This document shows positions 32,929 to 44,708 of a stretch of DNA of 64,000 bases, piece by piece. Positions within the stretch are counted from its first letter, which is position 1, and every line of letters begins with the position of its first letter. A program made the position numbers and the translations under genes. The stretch is from Gnomoniopsis sp. IMI 355080 (taxonomy: Eukaryota > Ascomycota > Sordariomycetes > Diaporthales > Gnomoniaceae): the NCBI GenBank assembly GCA_027946555.1, contig JAPEVC010000081.1, forward strand, positions 78,055-142,054. The letters are read 5' to 3'. Under the pieces are notes generated by a model. The model was not told the origin of the DNA. It did no database searches and saw only the letters and a list, made by a program, of their open reading frames with translations.

Positions 32929-35646
32929 TATGAGACAATAGATGCCCGCGGAGAGAGGCGGTATACCGTATATTCGCTTAACGATATAGATGGATACTGG
33001 CCGTTGAGAAGCCAGCAGGGCATCCACTTGTAGAATACCTGCTTTTCTTGATGCGGGTGGATTTTAGATGGTCTCACTCTATGATTTTCTGCTTCTTCTT
33101 TTTTGTGTTTGCATTAATGCGCACATGTAAGTATGTCATAAGTGGTGTGTTCACAGACAATCAGTATAAGCGTCAGTAGCCAACACTCTCGCCCCCCTCC
33201 TCCAACCTTGTATGACTGGGACGAAAATACACAGCATTCAAGAGCCCATCTTCCTGGTAAATAGAGGGGCCTAGTTATGACAGCATTATAGACGAGGATT
33301 ACACATAGTAAGGTGCATGCGCTCTCGGGCCTCAATGGTGAACGTGGCAACCTACAGGATGCACACGCGTGCGGAGTTGCTTTGGATTGAGCCTATGTTT
33401 GCCTAGGCATCTTCTATCCGACCCATGTGGTGGTGGTGGAGAGCGAGAAATGTTGTGAGTGTTGACCAGCTGCAAGGAAAAAGGTTCCGCCGGCGACCCT
33501 GAATTTGGTGCGGACGTTTACTAATCGACGGCCATGGGGTAGGATATGGGGAATGCACACGCGAGTCTAAAAAGCGGAGACCTGGATGATCGACAACGAA
33601 CAGCCCATTCCGTGTTTTTCTTTTAATACTACGTTAAACTACATTGTAGAACTAGGATAACCTTGTCCAATATCCTGGGAAAGGGCATTTCCATTGGTTC
33701 ATCAGGGGTATGATCTCCCGGCGCGGGCGTTCCACTCGACGCAATTCGCACTATTTTAGTCTGGAAAGCTGGACTGCCTTCTGTTGTTTGTGCAATCAAC
33801 AGTGCTGCGTTAGCTTGGACATTCAGCCCTGTTAGAACCTCCACATGACGCGTAAGTAGGTGTTTGGCAAGCAAATGTGGCCGTTGTGCCTATCGTGGCA
33901 GCGTGGCAGCGTGGTAAAAGGTCTTCCAATGGAAGTACTGTGGTCATCAGATCCAGGCACTCACTAGGATACTTTGGCAGAAGATCAGGTGATGCAAACG
34001 ATTGCGAATGCTACTGCAAGTGCAACACGTTGGAAGGTTTTGGAGCTGCAGAACCTGCAACCAGGCATGACAGACGGAGACGGCTGATCCGACGAACGTT
34101 GCTAGGGCGTGTTTGGCTTCTAGAAGACAAACACCAAGCCCTGATGTGCTTAGCCGTTACATTGGGCATGCCTTGATCTGTTAGGTGATATTGAAGGGCT
34201 GCGTGAAACATCAAAGTGCCCCTCATCTTCAGCTGCCCTCCGTCTCCAGCTGAAATGACAAAAGACTCACTTTGAGATGCGAAAGACGTGGGACTACTAT
34301 GTAGGTCTTATGTAGCTAGTTGTAGCGTGGCTGGTCTCAGTCCCCCGTCGTATATCCAAGACACTTGTATCCTAGGTGCTTGACAGGGGTTGAATGCAAA
34401 TTGAGGGGTAAAGTAGTAGCAAAGGTCTGGGGAAGTGGGTACAGGGATCGGAATGTATTATGTAAGCGAACAGGGTGACACTCCACCACGCAACGACTGC
34501 CCAGCCCAGTGCAATGGCTCACGAGATGCTACCATAGTACACACTGCCTGCGAACGAACCTGCTGTGCAGTCAGTACTCACAGGATTATGGAGATGATTA
34601 CTAGTCCATCCGCCAGTTTGCAAAGATTCAATTGATAACCATCAGGATGGATGGGTCGACTTCTAGGTTTTTGCAATTTTGTGACCCTGGGAAAATGAAA
34701 TAAAAAACATACTTTCGTTTATCTCACAATCGCTACAACCTGAGTCGACACCCAGCAACCGGCAGCCTTTTCCCGGCCCCGTGCACTGGGCCAGACCAAA
34801 CGCCGCGCCGGGGATTGTAAACTGCGTCAGTGAGGCTCACCCTAGGACCCGCACGCTTTGATGGTCGTCGCGCCCAATCTACTGCGAGTTAGGCGCGGTC
34901 CCGCCGCCGGCCGGCCTCTGTTACGTGCTAGCACCTCGTCGCAAATCTGCCCGTCTGGAAAATGCCACAACCTTTTCGCATTGTGCGTCTGATATCTGAC
35001 GTTCGCGAACACGGTACGGATGGGCTGCTCTCTCCAGGACAAGGCCGGACAGACAGTCACTCCCGCACAGACTTCAACCTAGAGACTGGGGCTATCCTGC
35101 TACAATATAGCGGCCACATCCCGTCCCTTGTCCCACGAGTGCCTACTTCGCCAGGCTCGCCCACAAGATTTCGCCAGCTTGGACCCACTATGTAACTTTC
35201 AGTGTTGCTTTTCTGTCCTTCAGGTCAGACCCTGTTCCCAGCCTCCTTCCCCATTTTCACTTTGGACGGGTTACCCAAAGCGAACCAAAGCGCCTATGGC
35301 ATTACTGAATGGAGACATAGGCTTTTACGGCGTTATGCTCAAGCCTCGATCTTGTGCTTCACAGGGCTGACGAGCACGAGCTGCTCCAACCATCCTACAA
35401 TCGTCCTGGTATACTATGCAAGTAACCTCCATGGGCATAAAAAGCCAAATTCGGCCCATCCTCGGAACAGTCACGATCATGACGACATTCAAGGCCAGAA
35501 GAGGTTGTCAAAGACCCTAGACACATGGCATACTAATGCATAGGATGTCATAGTAGTTCAACCTGGGTCTATGATATGATACACGAACCAACTTGTTGGC
35601 GATCGTCCTGAGCGCATAATCCTACTGTGTTCGTCGGACGGACGCG

Positions 35647-35656
35647 TAGGTACCTA
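35647..35656. promoter_or_regulatory. TAGGTACCTA palindrome
   Basis: Perfect 10-bp palindrome, identical to the one at 8872-8881. Member of a recurring family of TAGGTACC/ACCTAGGT elements found only outside coding exons in this window. Confidence 0.4.
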
Positions 35657-37327
35657 TTATTGGCGACTTGACCGTCACATCTTGACAAGCAACAGTCTTC
35701 TCTCAAGCATTAGGAAATTAGCACCCCACGCTACCATGCCATTGAAGGGGAGGCTCCGTCTGAGCTCTGTACCAAATTTGCATCCATGTGTGGATGCCCA
35801 GGGCGGCGTCTCAAGGTTCAGCATTGCTGTGTGTCGTCGAATTTCAAGGTATGCTTTTAAGGTTGCTCCCCGTCCCGTGGCACGTCGGTCCCATGTTTGT
35901 CATTCTTTGGGGCGCTGGAACGTATTATACGTAATCTGGCATATGATATGGAGATCGATGACCTTTTAGCAGCTTAGTGGAATCTCAGCCTCATCACAGA
36001 GCTGGCAACGACGTTAGTATTGTTCTCGCTCATCTTGGGAAGCGTTGTCAATCTGTCACTTGGCGCCCTCCCCCCCCTTCCAAGTGAGCGTGACAGTGCC
36101 TAGACAGTCCTAGCCAATAGTGGACGGGCTATTCAAGAACAGGGACATGGACAAGGACTTGTTGTGTCTGTCAACATTTTACTCCACCCGCTCGGACATG
36201 ACCTCTTTCGCACCTTTTCCTTGGTTTGGATGATCCTCTCAAGGGATGTGGCGTATACATCGCGGCCAAATCTTTATTTGAGCTGTGCGTCCTCTGCGCT
36301 TTGTATGCGGGCTTGACTGTGGGTGGCTATGGACGATGGTCTCCGCACCAATGGCCAGCAACACAAAGGGGAGGTTTTCTGGCTCCATCCCCCAACTCTG
36401 TGAGCTCGATTCTTGTTGAATGTACTGTACGGTGCACCGATTGCAGATGCAGCAGCAATATGGGACGGTCTTGCATGTCAGTATCTTGAAGGCTTCTCAC
36501 GATGTATCCAATTAATTAACACCAACGCCAACATCTCGATCAATGAACATTGCCTCGGTAGGTATTACGCATCTGACAGATGTCAAGTACTGAAGCCCCC
36601 ACGTTTACTTTAGCTGGAGCTATATGCGAGGTAGGAAACGTTACCCCACAATCCTTGACCGCTGACGCCGAGAACGCTCCATTTGGGCTTCCGGTGGGAT
36701 ACACAACGTGCAGAATCAAAGACACGGAAGCCACATCCACTGCACTGGACCTTGACCCTTGTCCTTTGAAGCTGCAGGGTGCTGCAGTGCTGCAGTTTAG
36801 GTCGAAGATTGAGGCCGGCGTCTGTCGCCTCTGCACGTCAACCTCCCAGGCCCCCCTGTTTGCACGGCCAACCAAAATCGTGCAGTGTGCCCGGTCTGAT
36901 TGGATAGAGAGAGAGAGAGGCGAGACCAGAAAACGACCGGACTCTATGCTATAATAGCTGCAGATGGTTTACTAAATCAGAGGTTGGGAGCGAAAGCCTA
37001 CTGTAAATATAGATTCATTATGACAATACATAGTCACGGGGTGCTTTTCCCTCAATACATACTATCATTGTACATACTACGTACATAGTATATAAATCAT
37101 GGGAGAATGTGATGTAGCTTTACACTGAAACATAGTATAGAAATACTCAGCACTCGACAGGGGTCTCGGGACAGGGATTTCGATACGCCCGTTGACCTCG
37201 GCAGCAATTGAGTGCGGTTGCAGAATTGGAACTAAGTGATACTGTACTGTAGTAGTGGACAATTGGGAGAGCCCAGTCCCGCTTCTTTCTTGCACACACA
37301 CATATCCACACCAACATTCGCCCAGGT

Positions 37328-38026
37328 GTGGTACCCACCAAGTCTAGCCAAGACCCAACCAAATCCAGTCCATTAGGTACCGCCTGCTCTAACAATTCGT
37401 GGGCAAGTTTCCTCTTCGCCGGACTTGTTGCCCGTCTTCTCCCTGGAATCCCACGAGTCCATTCGCCCTTTCTGTGGTTCAGGAACAGCAAGAAAGGATC
37501 GCCCCGAGGAACGCTCCGTCTTGACGGCAGACTAATCACCCGTGCTGGCCTTGGCCCTAGTCAGTGTACGCAGGAGGCTGACAGGTCGAGGGATCCGTTA
37601 CTACCTAGGTACATAGTAGTTCATCACACCGTCACGGTCGGCCAGCCTTGGGATGCATGGACAAGGTCTTTGGGATTGGCATGGACTACCCATATGTCCT
37701 TTGACCCTCTTGCACCTCACCTCCACTTCTGCCTCCGCCCTTTCCCTCCGTCTGTTGACAAAGCATTACTGTCTGGTCCCAAGAGCAGAGGCGCTCACAG
37801 GCCCGGATTCTTAATACCTTGGTACCTACCTAGCCGCCTCTCCCCGCAGAAGGGAAAGACAACAAAGTTCCTGCGACAAGAGTCCTGCGACCCGGGCTAC
37901 GCAGCAGCTAAGATCGAATCGAGGCTGACGAACGGGCGCCCGGATCACCCTCCAGCATTGCCTCTTCCAAGGATCCATCGACTACTTATACCAAGGTATA
38001 GCTCGACCCTTTTTCCAACTAATTAG
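37328..38026 (+). CDS. questionable 232-codon ORF in the leader/promoter of the Zn2Cys6 gene
   Basis: Longest frame in the 9.3-kb gap, ending 141 nt before the transcription-factor start. The predicted protein is Pro/Ser/Arg-rich without a recognisable domain. If the transcription factor has a long leader, this would be an upstream ORF on the same mRNA; otherwise it is a by-product of CT-rich promoter DNA. Confidence 0.15.
   Translation: MVPTKSSQDPTKSSPLGTACSNNSWASFLFAGLVARLLPGIPRVHSPFLWFRNSKKGSPRGTLRLDGRLITRAGLGPSQCTQEADRSRDPLLPRYIVVHHTVTVGQPWDAWTRSLGLAWTTHMSFDPLAPHLHFCLRPFPPSVDKALLSGPKSRGAHRPGFLIPWYLPSRLSPQKGKTTKFLRQESCDPGYAAAKIESRLTNGRPDHPPALPLPRIHRLLIPRYSSTLFPTN
37602..37611. promoter_or_regulatory. 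TACCTAGGTA palindrome upstream of the Zn2Cys6 regulator
   Basis: Perfect 10-bp palindrome 557 nt before the start codon; related half-sites lie at 37374-37381 (TAGGTACC), 37821-37833 (GGTACCTACCTAG) and about 38103-38110 (GGTACCTA). Confidence 0.4.
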
Positions 38027-38167
38027 CTTCCCGACGGCCGCCGACCTCGCAAAAAGACTAGGACCCTTGCACCTGCAACCGTTTGGGCTCTAGTTCGCTA
38101 CGGGTACCTAAACCCAAACTCGCGCCCTCCATGATCATCGTCTCTTGCCATTTCATTAGCAAGCGCA

Positions 38168-41100
38168 ATGTCAGCAGCTCCGTCCCAAGTCCATGTCAAG
38201 CCCACCCCTGCCCACCGTTTGCAACCAGACTTTACGCCTACATCTACGACCTTGCTTTCTGACCACAACAAGGCGCAAGACCACGCTCTGCTTCTCCATC
38301 ACCAGTGCAACGATTTGAGAGTGCCTCCAGACAACACTCTCCCTTTTGCTGGCCCTCTCTCCGTTCCCTCCTACCAGGATCTCCACGAACAATCCTCGTC
38401 GTCGTCCTCGCTCACTTCCCTTCCTCAGCAAGACTATGGTCCGTCTCTGGAGTTCTTTTCACAACAGCAGCCTGCGTCCTCGTCCCTTCCAGCAGACAAA
38501 CTCCCATCTGCACACTCCGTCCTGCCTCACCTTCCCGCCTTTGGAGGACCCGGCTCGTCACGAGGAAGATCGAGTATGGAGGGCTCGGACCTGGACAGTC
38601 CGCGAAGTCAACCTCACTCAAACCCCCTCGAGGACACCCAGTCCGACGAGTTCGGCCTCACTTTGAATGGACCTAGAGATGGATCCGACTTGGGCTTCAA
38701 GCGTAAAGAGGACAAGACTGACTCTACCCCTGCATGGAGTGAGCTCAAGACCAAGGCCGGCAAGGAGCGCAAGAGACTACCGCTGGCCTGCATCGCATGT
38801 CGCAGGAAGAAAATCCGCTGTTCGGGCGAAAAGCCCGGCTGCAAGCATTGTGTCCGTTCCAAGGTGCCGTGTGTCTACAAGGTGACTGCGCGAAAGGCCG
38901 CCCCCCGGACCGACTACATGACCATGTTGGACAAACGCCTGAAGCGTATGGAGGAACGCATTATTAAAATTGTTCCAAAGACCGATCAGGAGAACATCGC
39001 TCCTCAAGTACCCCGAGCAAATGTGAAGCCTGCCATTCCTGGGACGCTTGGGTCCGGCAAGGTCTCAAGGAAGCGAGGAGCCGAGGAGGCCTTCGGCAAT
39101 GGTCCTGATCTGGATTCTTGGGCAAAGGCACCCACGACGACCAATATGAATAGCCCATCCAAGCCGAACCTCTTCAACGAATCCGAAGAAAGGCAACTTT
39201 TGCAAGAGGGACTCGAGTCATTACCGCCAAGGGAGATCCAGGAGCATCTTGCTGGGGTTTTCTTTGAAAATGTCTATGGCCAAGCATACCATATCCTACA
39301 CCAACCTAGTTATATGAGGAAGCTAAGGTGAGTTTTGCGTTGAACCGCACCATATCTGGGGACGATCTGACACACGACACAGAGCTGGCACGCTGCCTCC
39401 TGTACTTATTCTCGCAGTCTGCGCCGTCTCCGCCCGATTTTCGCGTCACCCGAAATTGAACAGCGAACCAGCTTTCTTGCGTGGCGACGAATGGGCAGAT
39501 GTGGCCCGAGAGATTGTGACAAAGCGGTATGAATGGCCCAACATCACCGTCCTGACATGCCTCCTCCTCCTCGGCCTGCATGAATTTGGAACGTGTCATG
39601 GGGGTCGCAGCTGGGCACTAGGTGGGCAGGCAATCCGAATGGCGTTCGCGCTGCAATTACACAAAGACCTCGATTACGATCCTCAGAAGCCAGGCGTTCA
39701 ACTTACTTTCGTGGATCGAGAAATCCGTCGAAGGACAATGTGGGCGTGCTTCATGATGGACCGATTCAACTCATCGGGAACTGACCGGCCGACGTTCATC
39801 AAAGAAGAGGCACTCAGAATCCCATTGCCAGTCAAGGAGAAGAACTTCCAGTTTGGCATGCCTGCACCGACTGAAAATCTGCATGGCGAAATCCCAGATA
39901 CTCAGTATTCAGAGGACGGTGAGCAGGTCAATGCCAAGGAGAACATGGGAGTAGCCGCTTATATGATCAAAACCATTTCCATCTGGGGCCGAATCATTAT
40001 GCATCTCAATCAAGGAGGAAAGGAGACGGACGCCAGGTTGCTGTGGGACGAGGATTCCGAGTATTCGAGGCTGATCAAAGAAGCTGAAGATATGGCCACC
40101 TCATTACCAGAATCGCTGGTTTACAACGCGGGCAACCTCTCTTTGCACGAAACCGATGGGACTGTCAACCAGTTCGTGTTCTTGCACATCGCCATACAGC
40201 AAAACATCTTATTCTTAAGCCGCCTGGCGGTCTCACCCGATTCGAAGACGCAACAAAACGTACCTACGGCTTTCGTCACCAAGGCCGGTGCACGCGCTTT
40301 CGCCGCTGCGAATCGCATCTCTGAACTACTAAAAGATTCGGAAGCATACTCTACCGTCAACGCTCCATTTTTAGGCTACTGTGCGTTCCTCTCTAGTACT
40401 GTCCATATTTTCGGCAACTTTTCGGGCAATAAGACAATCGAGGCCAATTCGAAACAACACTTGGGCACCAACATCAAATTCTTCCAGAAGATGAAGCGTG
40501 TCTGGGGCTTCTTCAACTTCATACTGGATACCTTACGTGTTCAGTTCCGCGACTGCACCGATGGACACCGGAATGGCGGGCTATCTGACCTTTCTTCAAC
40601 CCCGATTTTCCAGTATGGCGACTGGTTCGATCGCTATCCAAACGGATTGTCCGAGTCCGACTGGATCGACCCAGCATATTTGAAGAAGAAAGAGAAGGGC
40701 GAGGACGCGGTACTCGAACAGAAGCCCGAGCTGCATACTGTGGAAGAGTTCTTCACTGCCATGTCACCCGATACTCGTGACGCTTCTGGCCGCTCCAACT
40801 CCATGTCCCTCAAACGCAAGGCCTCCATCGCCGCGAAGCGCAGAGCAAGCATGACGACCCGAGAAAACCACGGCCAACAGCTGCAGTCACTGATGACAGA
40901 ACTTACTCCAGAGCAAATTGCTCGCTTGCAACAACACCAGCAAGGCAATCGATATTCGAGCGCTACTCTTGGTGGCCAAACGAGCGGCGCCACGACTTTT
41001 GGTGGCCTTTCCGCGGTCCAGCACGCCAACGCATACGGCCCAGCTATTTCGCCTATTTCACCGGTTGCCGTCGGACACAGCCAGTTCACGGGTCATCAGC

Positions 41101-41531
41101 AACATCACGGCATGTATAACGACATGCTTGGCCTCCAGCTTGCACAACAGAACATGCTACAGACGCACGCCATGCTCGGCGGTCAGTTTGGCACGCCACC
41201 CGGCATCGACCCTACAACAGCGGCGGCAGCGCTCATGGATTCTCTACCCGGGTGGAGCAACGGTGACCACGGTGGCAGTTCGAGCGAGAATCCCCGCGGT
41301 GGCAACGGTGTGCCTCCGCATAGTACCGGATCAGACGCTTCTCATGGAAATCCGCATCATACAGTATATGGACACGGTCACGATCCATCAAATTCATGGT
41401 TCAATATGGCGGCGTTTGGACTAGACACGCCTGAAGTTGGCGACGTGGGTGGCATGGGTGGCGGATTGGAGTTTGGGAGCATGTTCGGAAATGCCGCTGG
41501 CAATGCAGGCAGGGCTCCTGGGAGTCATTAG
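38168..41531 (+). CDS. Zn2Cys6 transcription factor with fungal_trans middle region
   Basis: Fungal-type DNA-binding regulator. Two exons, 38168-39327 and 39383-41531, give 1102 residues; the 55-nt intron splits the Arg codon at residue 387. The binuclear cluster is complete: Cys208, 211, 218, 225, 228 and 235 (CX2CX6CX6CX2CX6C), followed by a linker and a heptad-like helix (DKRLKRMEERIIKI) suitable for dimerisation. The middle homology region is at about 410-640, with GGRSWALGGQAIRMAFALQL and EIRRRTMWACFMMDRF. Around 810-840 are Lys/Arg-rich repeats (SLKRKASIAAKRRAS), and the C-terminus is a Gln/Gly/His/Asn-rich low-complexity tail, a likely activation region. The cluster resembles a well-conserved Pezizomycotina subfamily that may include the cellulase regulator CLR-1; I cannot confirm that from memory, so no symbol is given. 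Confidence 0.9.
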
Positions 41532-42130
41532 GATGGCCTACGAGACAATAGAACCGCATTGGCTCAGAAGCGCCGGCGTCTGGTCAGGGTCTTTGGCGAT
41601 CAGTGGGCGCGCCCAGAAGATAAGGTTATTCACGTGTGTTATGGAAGAACGATGATCAATCACCATGAGAGAGGAGGCACGGGGCACGATGCACGATGCA
41701 CGATGCAAGAGAACAGCAGACTTTCAAAGCGACTCCAAGGAAATACTCATTGCAGAGAGAGTATGTGGTTAGAGCAACGCTCGAAGAGATGGGGAAAGTG
41801 GTGCTATGATCCTTTGACCATGCTTTTACGGTGTCGGTGTACCTGTTGGTTTTTGCAAGGGCTCAGAAAGTGGGCGCAAGGCTAAACAAAGGCAAGGTCT
41901 AGTCTGTGTAAAAGCATGGGGTCATTCTTTTGGCAACGAGCCTGTCCTCGACAGGTCCCGTTCTATCACTTTTGATTAAGCAGCAATTTTGGAAAATATG
42001 TTCAATTCATTCTCGCCGTTGAATTGAGCGACATGTTTTAAATGCCTAGCTTCGATTGAGCGGATTGTCCTTGCAAGTAGAAGACAACTTGATCCACAAC
42101 AAAATCATCATGATGAGCCTCGCAACATGA
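41532..42130. other. convergent intergenic region
   Basis: 599 nt between converging stop codons of the Zn2Cys6 gene and KRI1. Contains three tandem GCACGAT heptamers at 41684-41704. No gene seen. Confidence 0.6.
41684..41704. repeat. (GCACGAT)3 tandem repeat
   Basis: Three perfect 7-bp copies, in the 3' flank of the Zn2Cys6 gene. Confidence 0.85.
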
Positions 42131-44138
42131 TTATGCAACACTCTTCTTCTTTCCCTTGCCCCTCTTGCGTTTCTTCTTGCTTTCACCAGCCTCAGCCCCA
42201 ATCTTCCCGGCCTTAACATCCACCTGCTCATCCGCACCCACATCGCCAGCGCCGTCTGCCGAAAACCCAAACGTAGGCCCCGTATGCTCAAACTCGCGCC
42301 CAAACACCTCACGCCGCCATTCCCTCAGCCGGGCCTTCTTGCCGAGCCGCTTCTTGTCCTTTTGCTTCTTTTCGCGGTCGCGGAACGTCGCCAGCTTCTT
42401 GAGGCCGACAAACTCGTTGAGCGCCGAGTCGGACGGCGCGAGCAAAATGTCGCGCGGCGTGAGGCCAAATGTCTGCGGGCTCGTCTCGCGGTAGCGGAAC
42501 CCGGCGGCGGGCGCGCCGGCTTGCTTCTGGTTCTTGCGCGACGTGGCGAGGACGGTGGGGTCGTCGAGCTCCATCTGGGACTCGACGAGGGCCTCGATTT
42601 TGGCGCGTTCTTGGCGCGAGGCGCGCTTGGCGGATTGGCGCTCGGATTTGAGGGCTTTTGTGGTTTTGCGCTTCTTGGAGGGCCGGGCCGAGTCGTCGTC
42701 GTCGTCGTCGTCATCATCCAAGTCAGATCCTGCGTCTTGTCCTTCGTCTTCGGCTTCCTCCAAGTCGGAAAGAGTGATGTTGGGTTTGGCTTCATCGTCC
42801 TCAAAATCGGGAATTATGTCTTTGATGTCGATGTCGTCGTCCCACTTTGGCTTTTTGGGCTTCTTGCTCTTGTGGGACTTGCCGCTGTCACCTTCCTCGT
42901 CTGAATCTGGCGCCTCCAACTCGGCGTAGTACTGATCACCGAACCGCTTGTTCATCTCTTCCTCCCACTTGTCATTCTCCCAGGCATCCTCGAGCAGCTT
43001 CATCCACTCGTCATCCTTCAGCGCCTTGCCCTTGAGGCCGACAGCCTTCTTGATCTTCTTGAGCTTGTCCTCGGCCTCCTCGATCTTGAGACGCTTTAAT
43101 CGGGCACGCTCCTCGTGTCGTTGGCGCTTCTCCTCTTCTTTGCGCTCCTTCTCCAGTTCTCTCTGTCTCTTCCTGCCTTTGGCCTCTTCACGCCTCACGG
43201 ACCGAGCCTCCACAACTTTTCGCGAGTACGACATCAGGACCTCGTTACTTTTGGCGGGGTCCTCGAAACGCAGGTTGTACGCCGTCTCCCACTCGTCAGC
43301 ATCGTCGTTGCCCTCGCCTTCGTCGGACTCAAAGGCCTCCCACTTCGACCCGTCCTGTGTGGCCCAGGCCCTTGATGCCATAAAATTCGATAGGTATAAT
43401 TCCGGATCCTTGTCAGCGAGGGAAATATCCAGGTCCTTGGCCTTGGGCTTGATGCGCTCCTCTCGTGACGGGTGGACGCCGTTCGATACTTTTGATGTCT
43501 GGCCCGGCTTGGATTTGATGAAATCCTCGTCTTCGTCATCCGATCCCTCTTCTGCTTTGATCTCGGCCAAAAGCTCCTTCTTCAGGTCTGCTTGCTCTTG
43601 CACAAATGTCTTGGGCGCATCGGTCTCGGCCTCGTCGTCCGCGCCTGTGTCGCCTGCCATGTAGCGTTCGCGATGGTAATCGTGCAGCGTCATCGGCTTG
43701 GCCGTCTTTTCCTTCGGTGCCGGCGCGTTCTCATCTAGGGCGTTAAAGAATTTGGCATCCTTGTCGTATATCCTAGGGTCTTTGTTTTTGATAGCTGCTA
43801 GGGTGGCAGAGATCTCGGCGTCGAGTTCCTCGGTGGCTAGGAAGGCGTCTTCGTCTTCATCCTCGTCCGAAGAGGAATCTTCATCGTCTTCATCGTCGCC
43901 GTTGACTCCTTTGGGCTTATACTTCTCCTCGACTGTGTGGAATTAGCGAGGGCAGTCAAAGGCGGGTAAAGGAATGAGAAGGTGGAAACCTACGTCTGTG
44001 AATCTCCGCGCGCTTCTTGTTATGCTCGAACCGGCGTGCGTACTCCTCATTAATCTTGAGTTCCTGCCCACGGGCTGTCTCTGCGAACCCATTTTCGCTT
44101 CCCGAGTCGTCGTCGTCAAACAGCGTGTTCTTCGCCAT
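42131..44138 (-). CDS. KRI1: Kri1-like ribosome biogenesis factor
   Basis: Nucleolar protein required for 40S subunit assembly, a partner of Krr1 in the small-subunit processome. Two exons on the minus strand, 44138-43994 and 43932-42131, give 648 residues. The sequence is strikingly acidic and Lys-rich throughout, with alternating Asp/Glu runs and charged coiled-coil helices (EEKRQRHEERARLKRLKIEE). The C-terminal Kri1 domain is recognisable as LLAPSDSALNEFVGLKKLA followed by KKARLREWRREVFGREFEH. The tail is a basic nuclear or nucleolar signal (KKKRKRGKGKKKS). The first exon (MAKNTLFDDDDSGSE) is conserved in type and joins in frame through a 61-nt intron with a GCTAAT branch point. It is divergent from the Rab5-type gene. 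Confidence 0.94.
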
Positions 44139-44708
44139 GTTGGATGGTTGCTCGGAGCAGAGCGCTTTGCGCTGGGGGAACCAGAAGTAGCAGACCGTGT
44201 GCGCAATTCTGCAATGTCTATCGATGCTGGTTAAATGTGATCCAGTCTTGTGCAAATATTAGAAAGTCCTGACTGTCTCGGTTACAGGAAAAGGACTCAA
44301 AGAAGCGCTGATTGTTTGGTTTGAAGGAGGCAATCTGAAGAATGCAATGATCCTAAACTTTTTTTTTGCGAAGTCGCAGGGTCTTCGATAAGAGATAACA
44401 GGGTGGGCTGGCCTGAGCCGCCGGAGCGCCTTACCCGCGTGGCCCGCACTTCGTCATCAACGCCAGGCTCCCAGCAACCAACAACCTGACACAACGATTC
44501 CAGCCTCCAACCTACTATAGTACAACGCACTCCGCCATCTGGCCTCGTCACCCGCCATCGATTTGCACAATTTCTTAACAAGTGCAGACACTTTTATCCC
44601 ACAACCGACTTTGCTTTTGTCAAACGAGATCCTTTCCGAGCTCTCCGATAAGGCAACCGATCAACGACCAAGAAGCAAGCGATTTCAACCCCAAAGATCC
44701 CTTTCAGA
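44139..44708. promoter_or_regulatory. divergent promoter region KRI1 / Rab5-type GTPase
   Basis: 570 nt between divergent start codons. Includes an A/T run near 44359 and a C/A-rich leader before the GTPase. No specific factor site is claimed. Confidence 0.5.

Larger units (their letters stand above)
28860..38167. other. 9.3-kb gene-poor region upstream of the Zn2Cys6 regulator
   Basis: No ORF here resembles a known protein. The largest are 183 codons (30547-31098), 232 codons (37328-38026) and about 130 codons around 32500-32930, each with overlapping competitors on both strands, as random sequence gives. The composition is ordinary (about 50 percent GC), so it is not an AT-rich RIP-ed transposon block. 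It holds a perfect 11-bp inverted repeat (32779-32821), poly-T tracts, CT-rich DNA from about 37.3 kb on, and several TAGGTACCTA-type palindromes. It could be a very long regulatory region or leader of the downstream transcription factor, non-coding RNA genes, or orphan genes I cannot recognise. Confidence 0.5.

Noticed and set aside
42284..42904. Plus-strand 206-codon ORF across KRI1
   Set aside because: Antisense of acidic/Lys-rich codons yields Leu/Val/Gly runs; the KRI1 domain is on the other strand.
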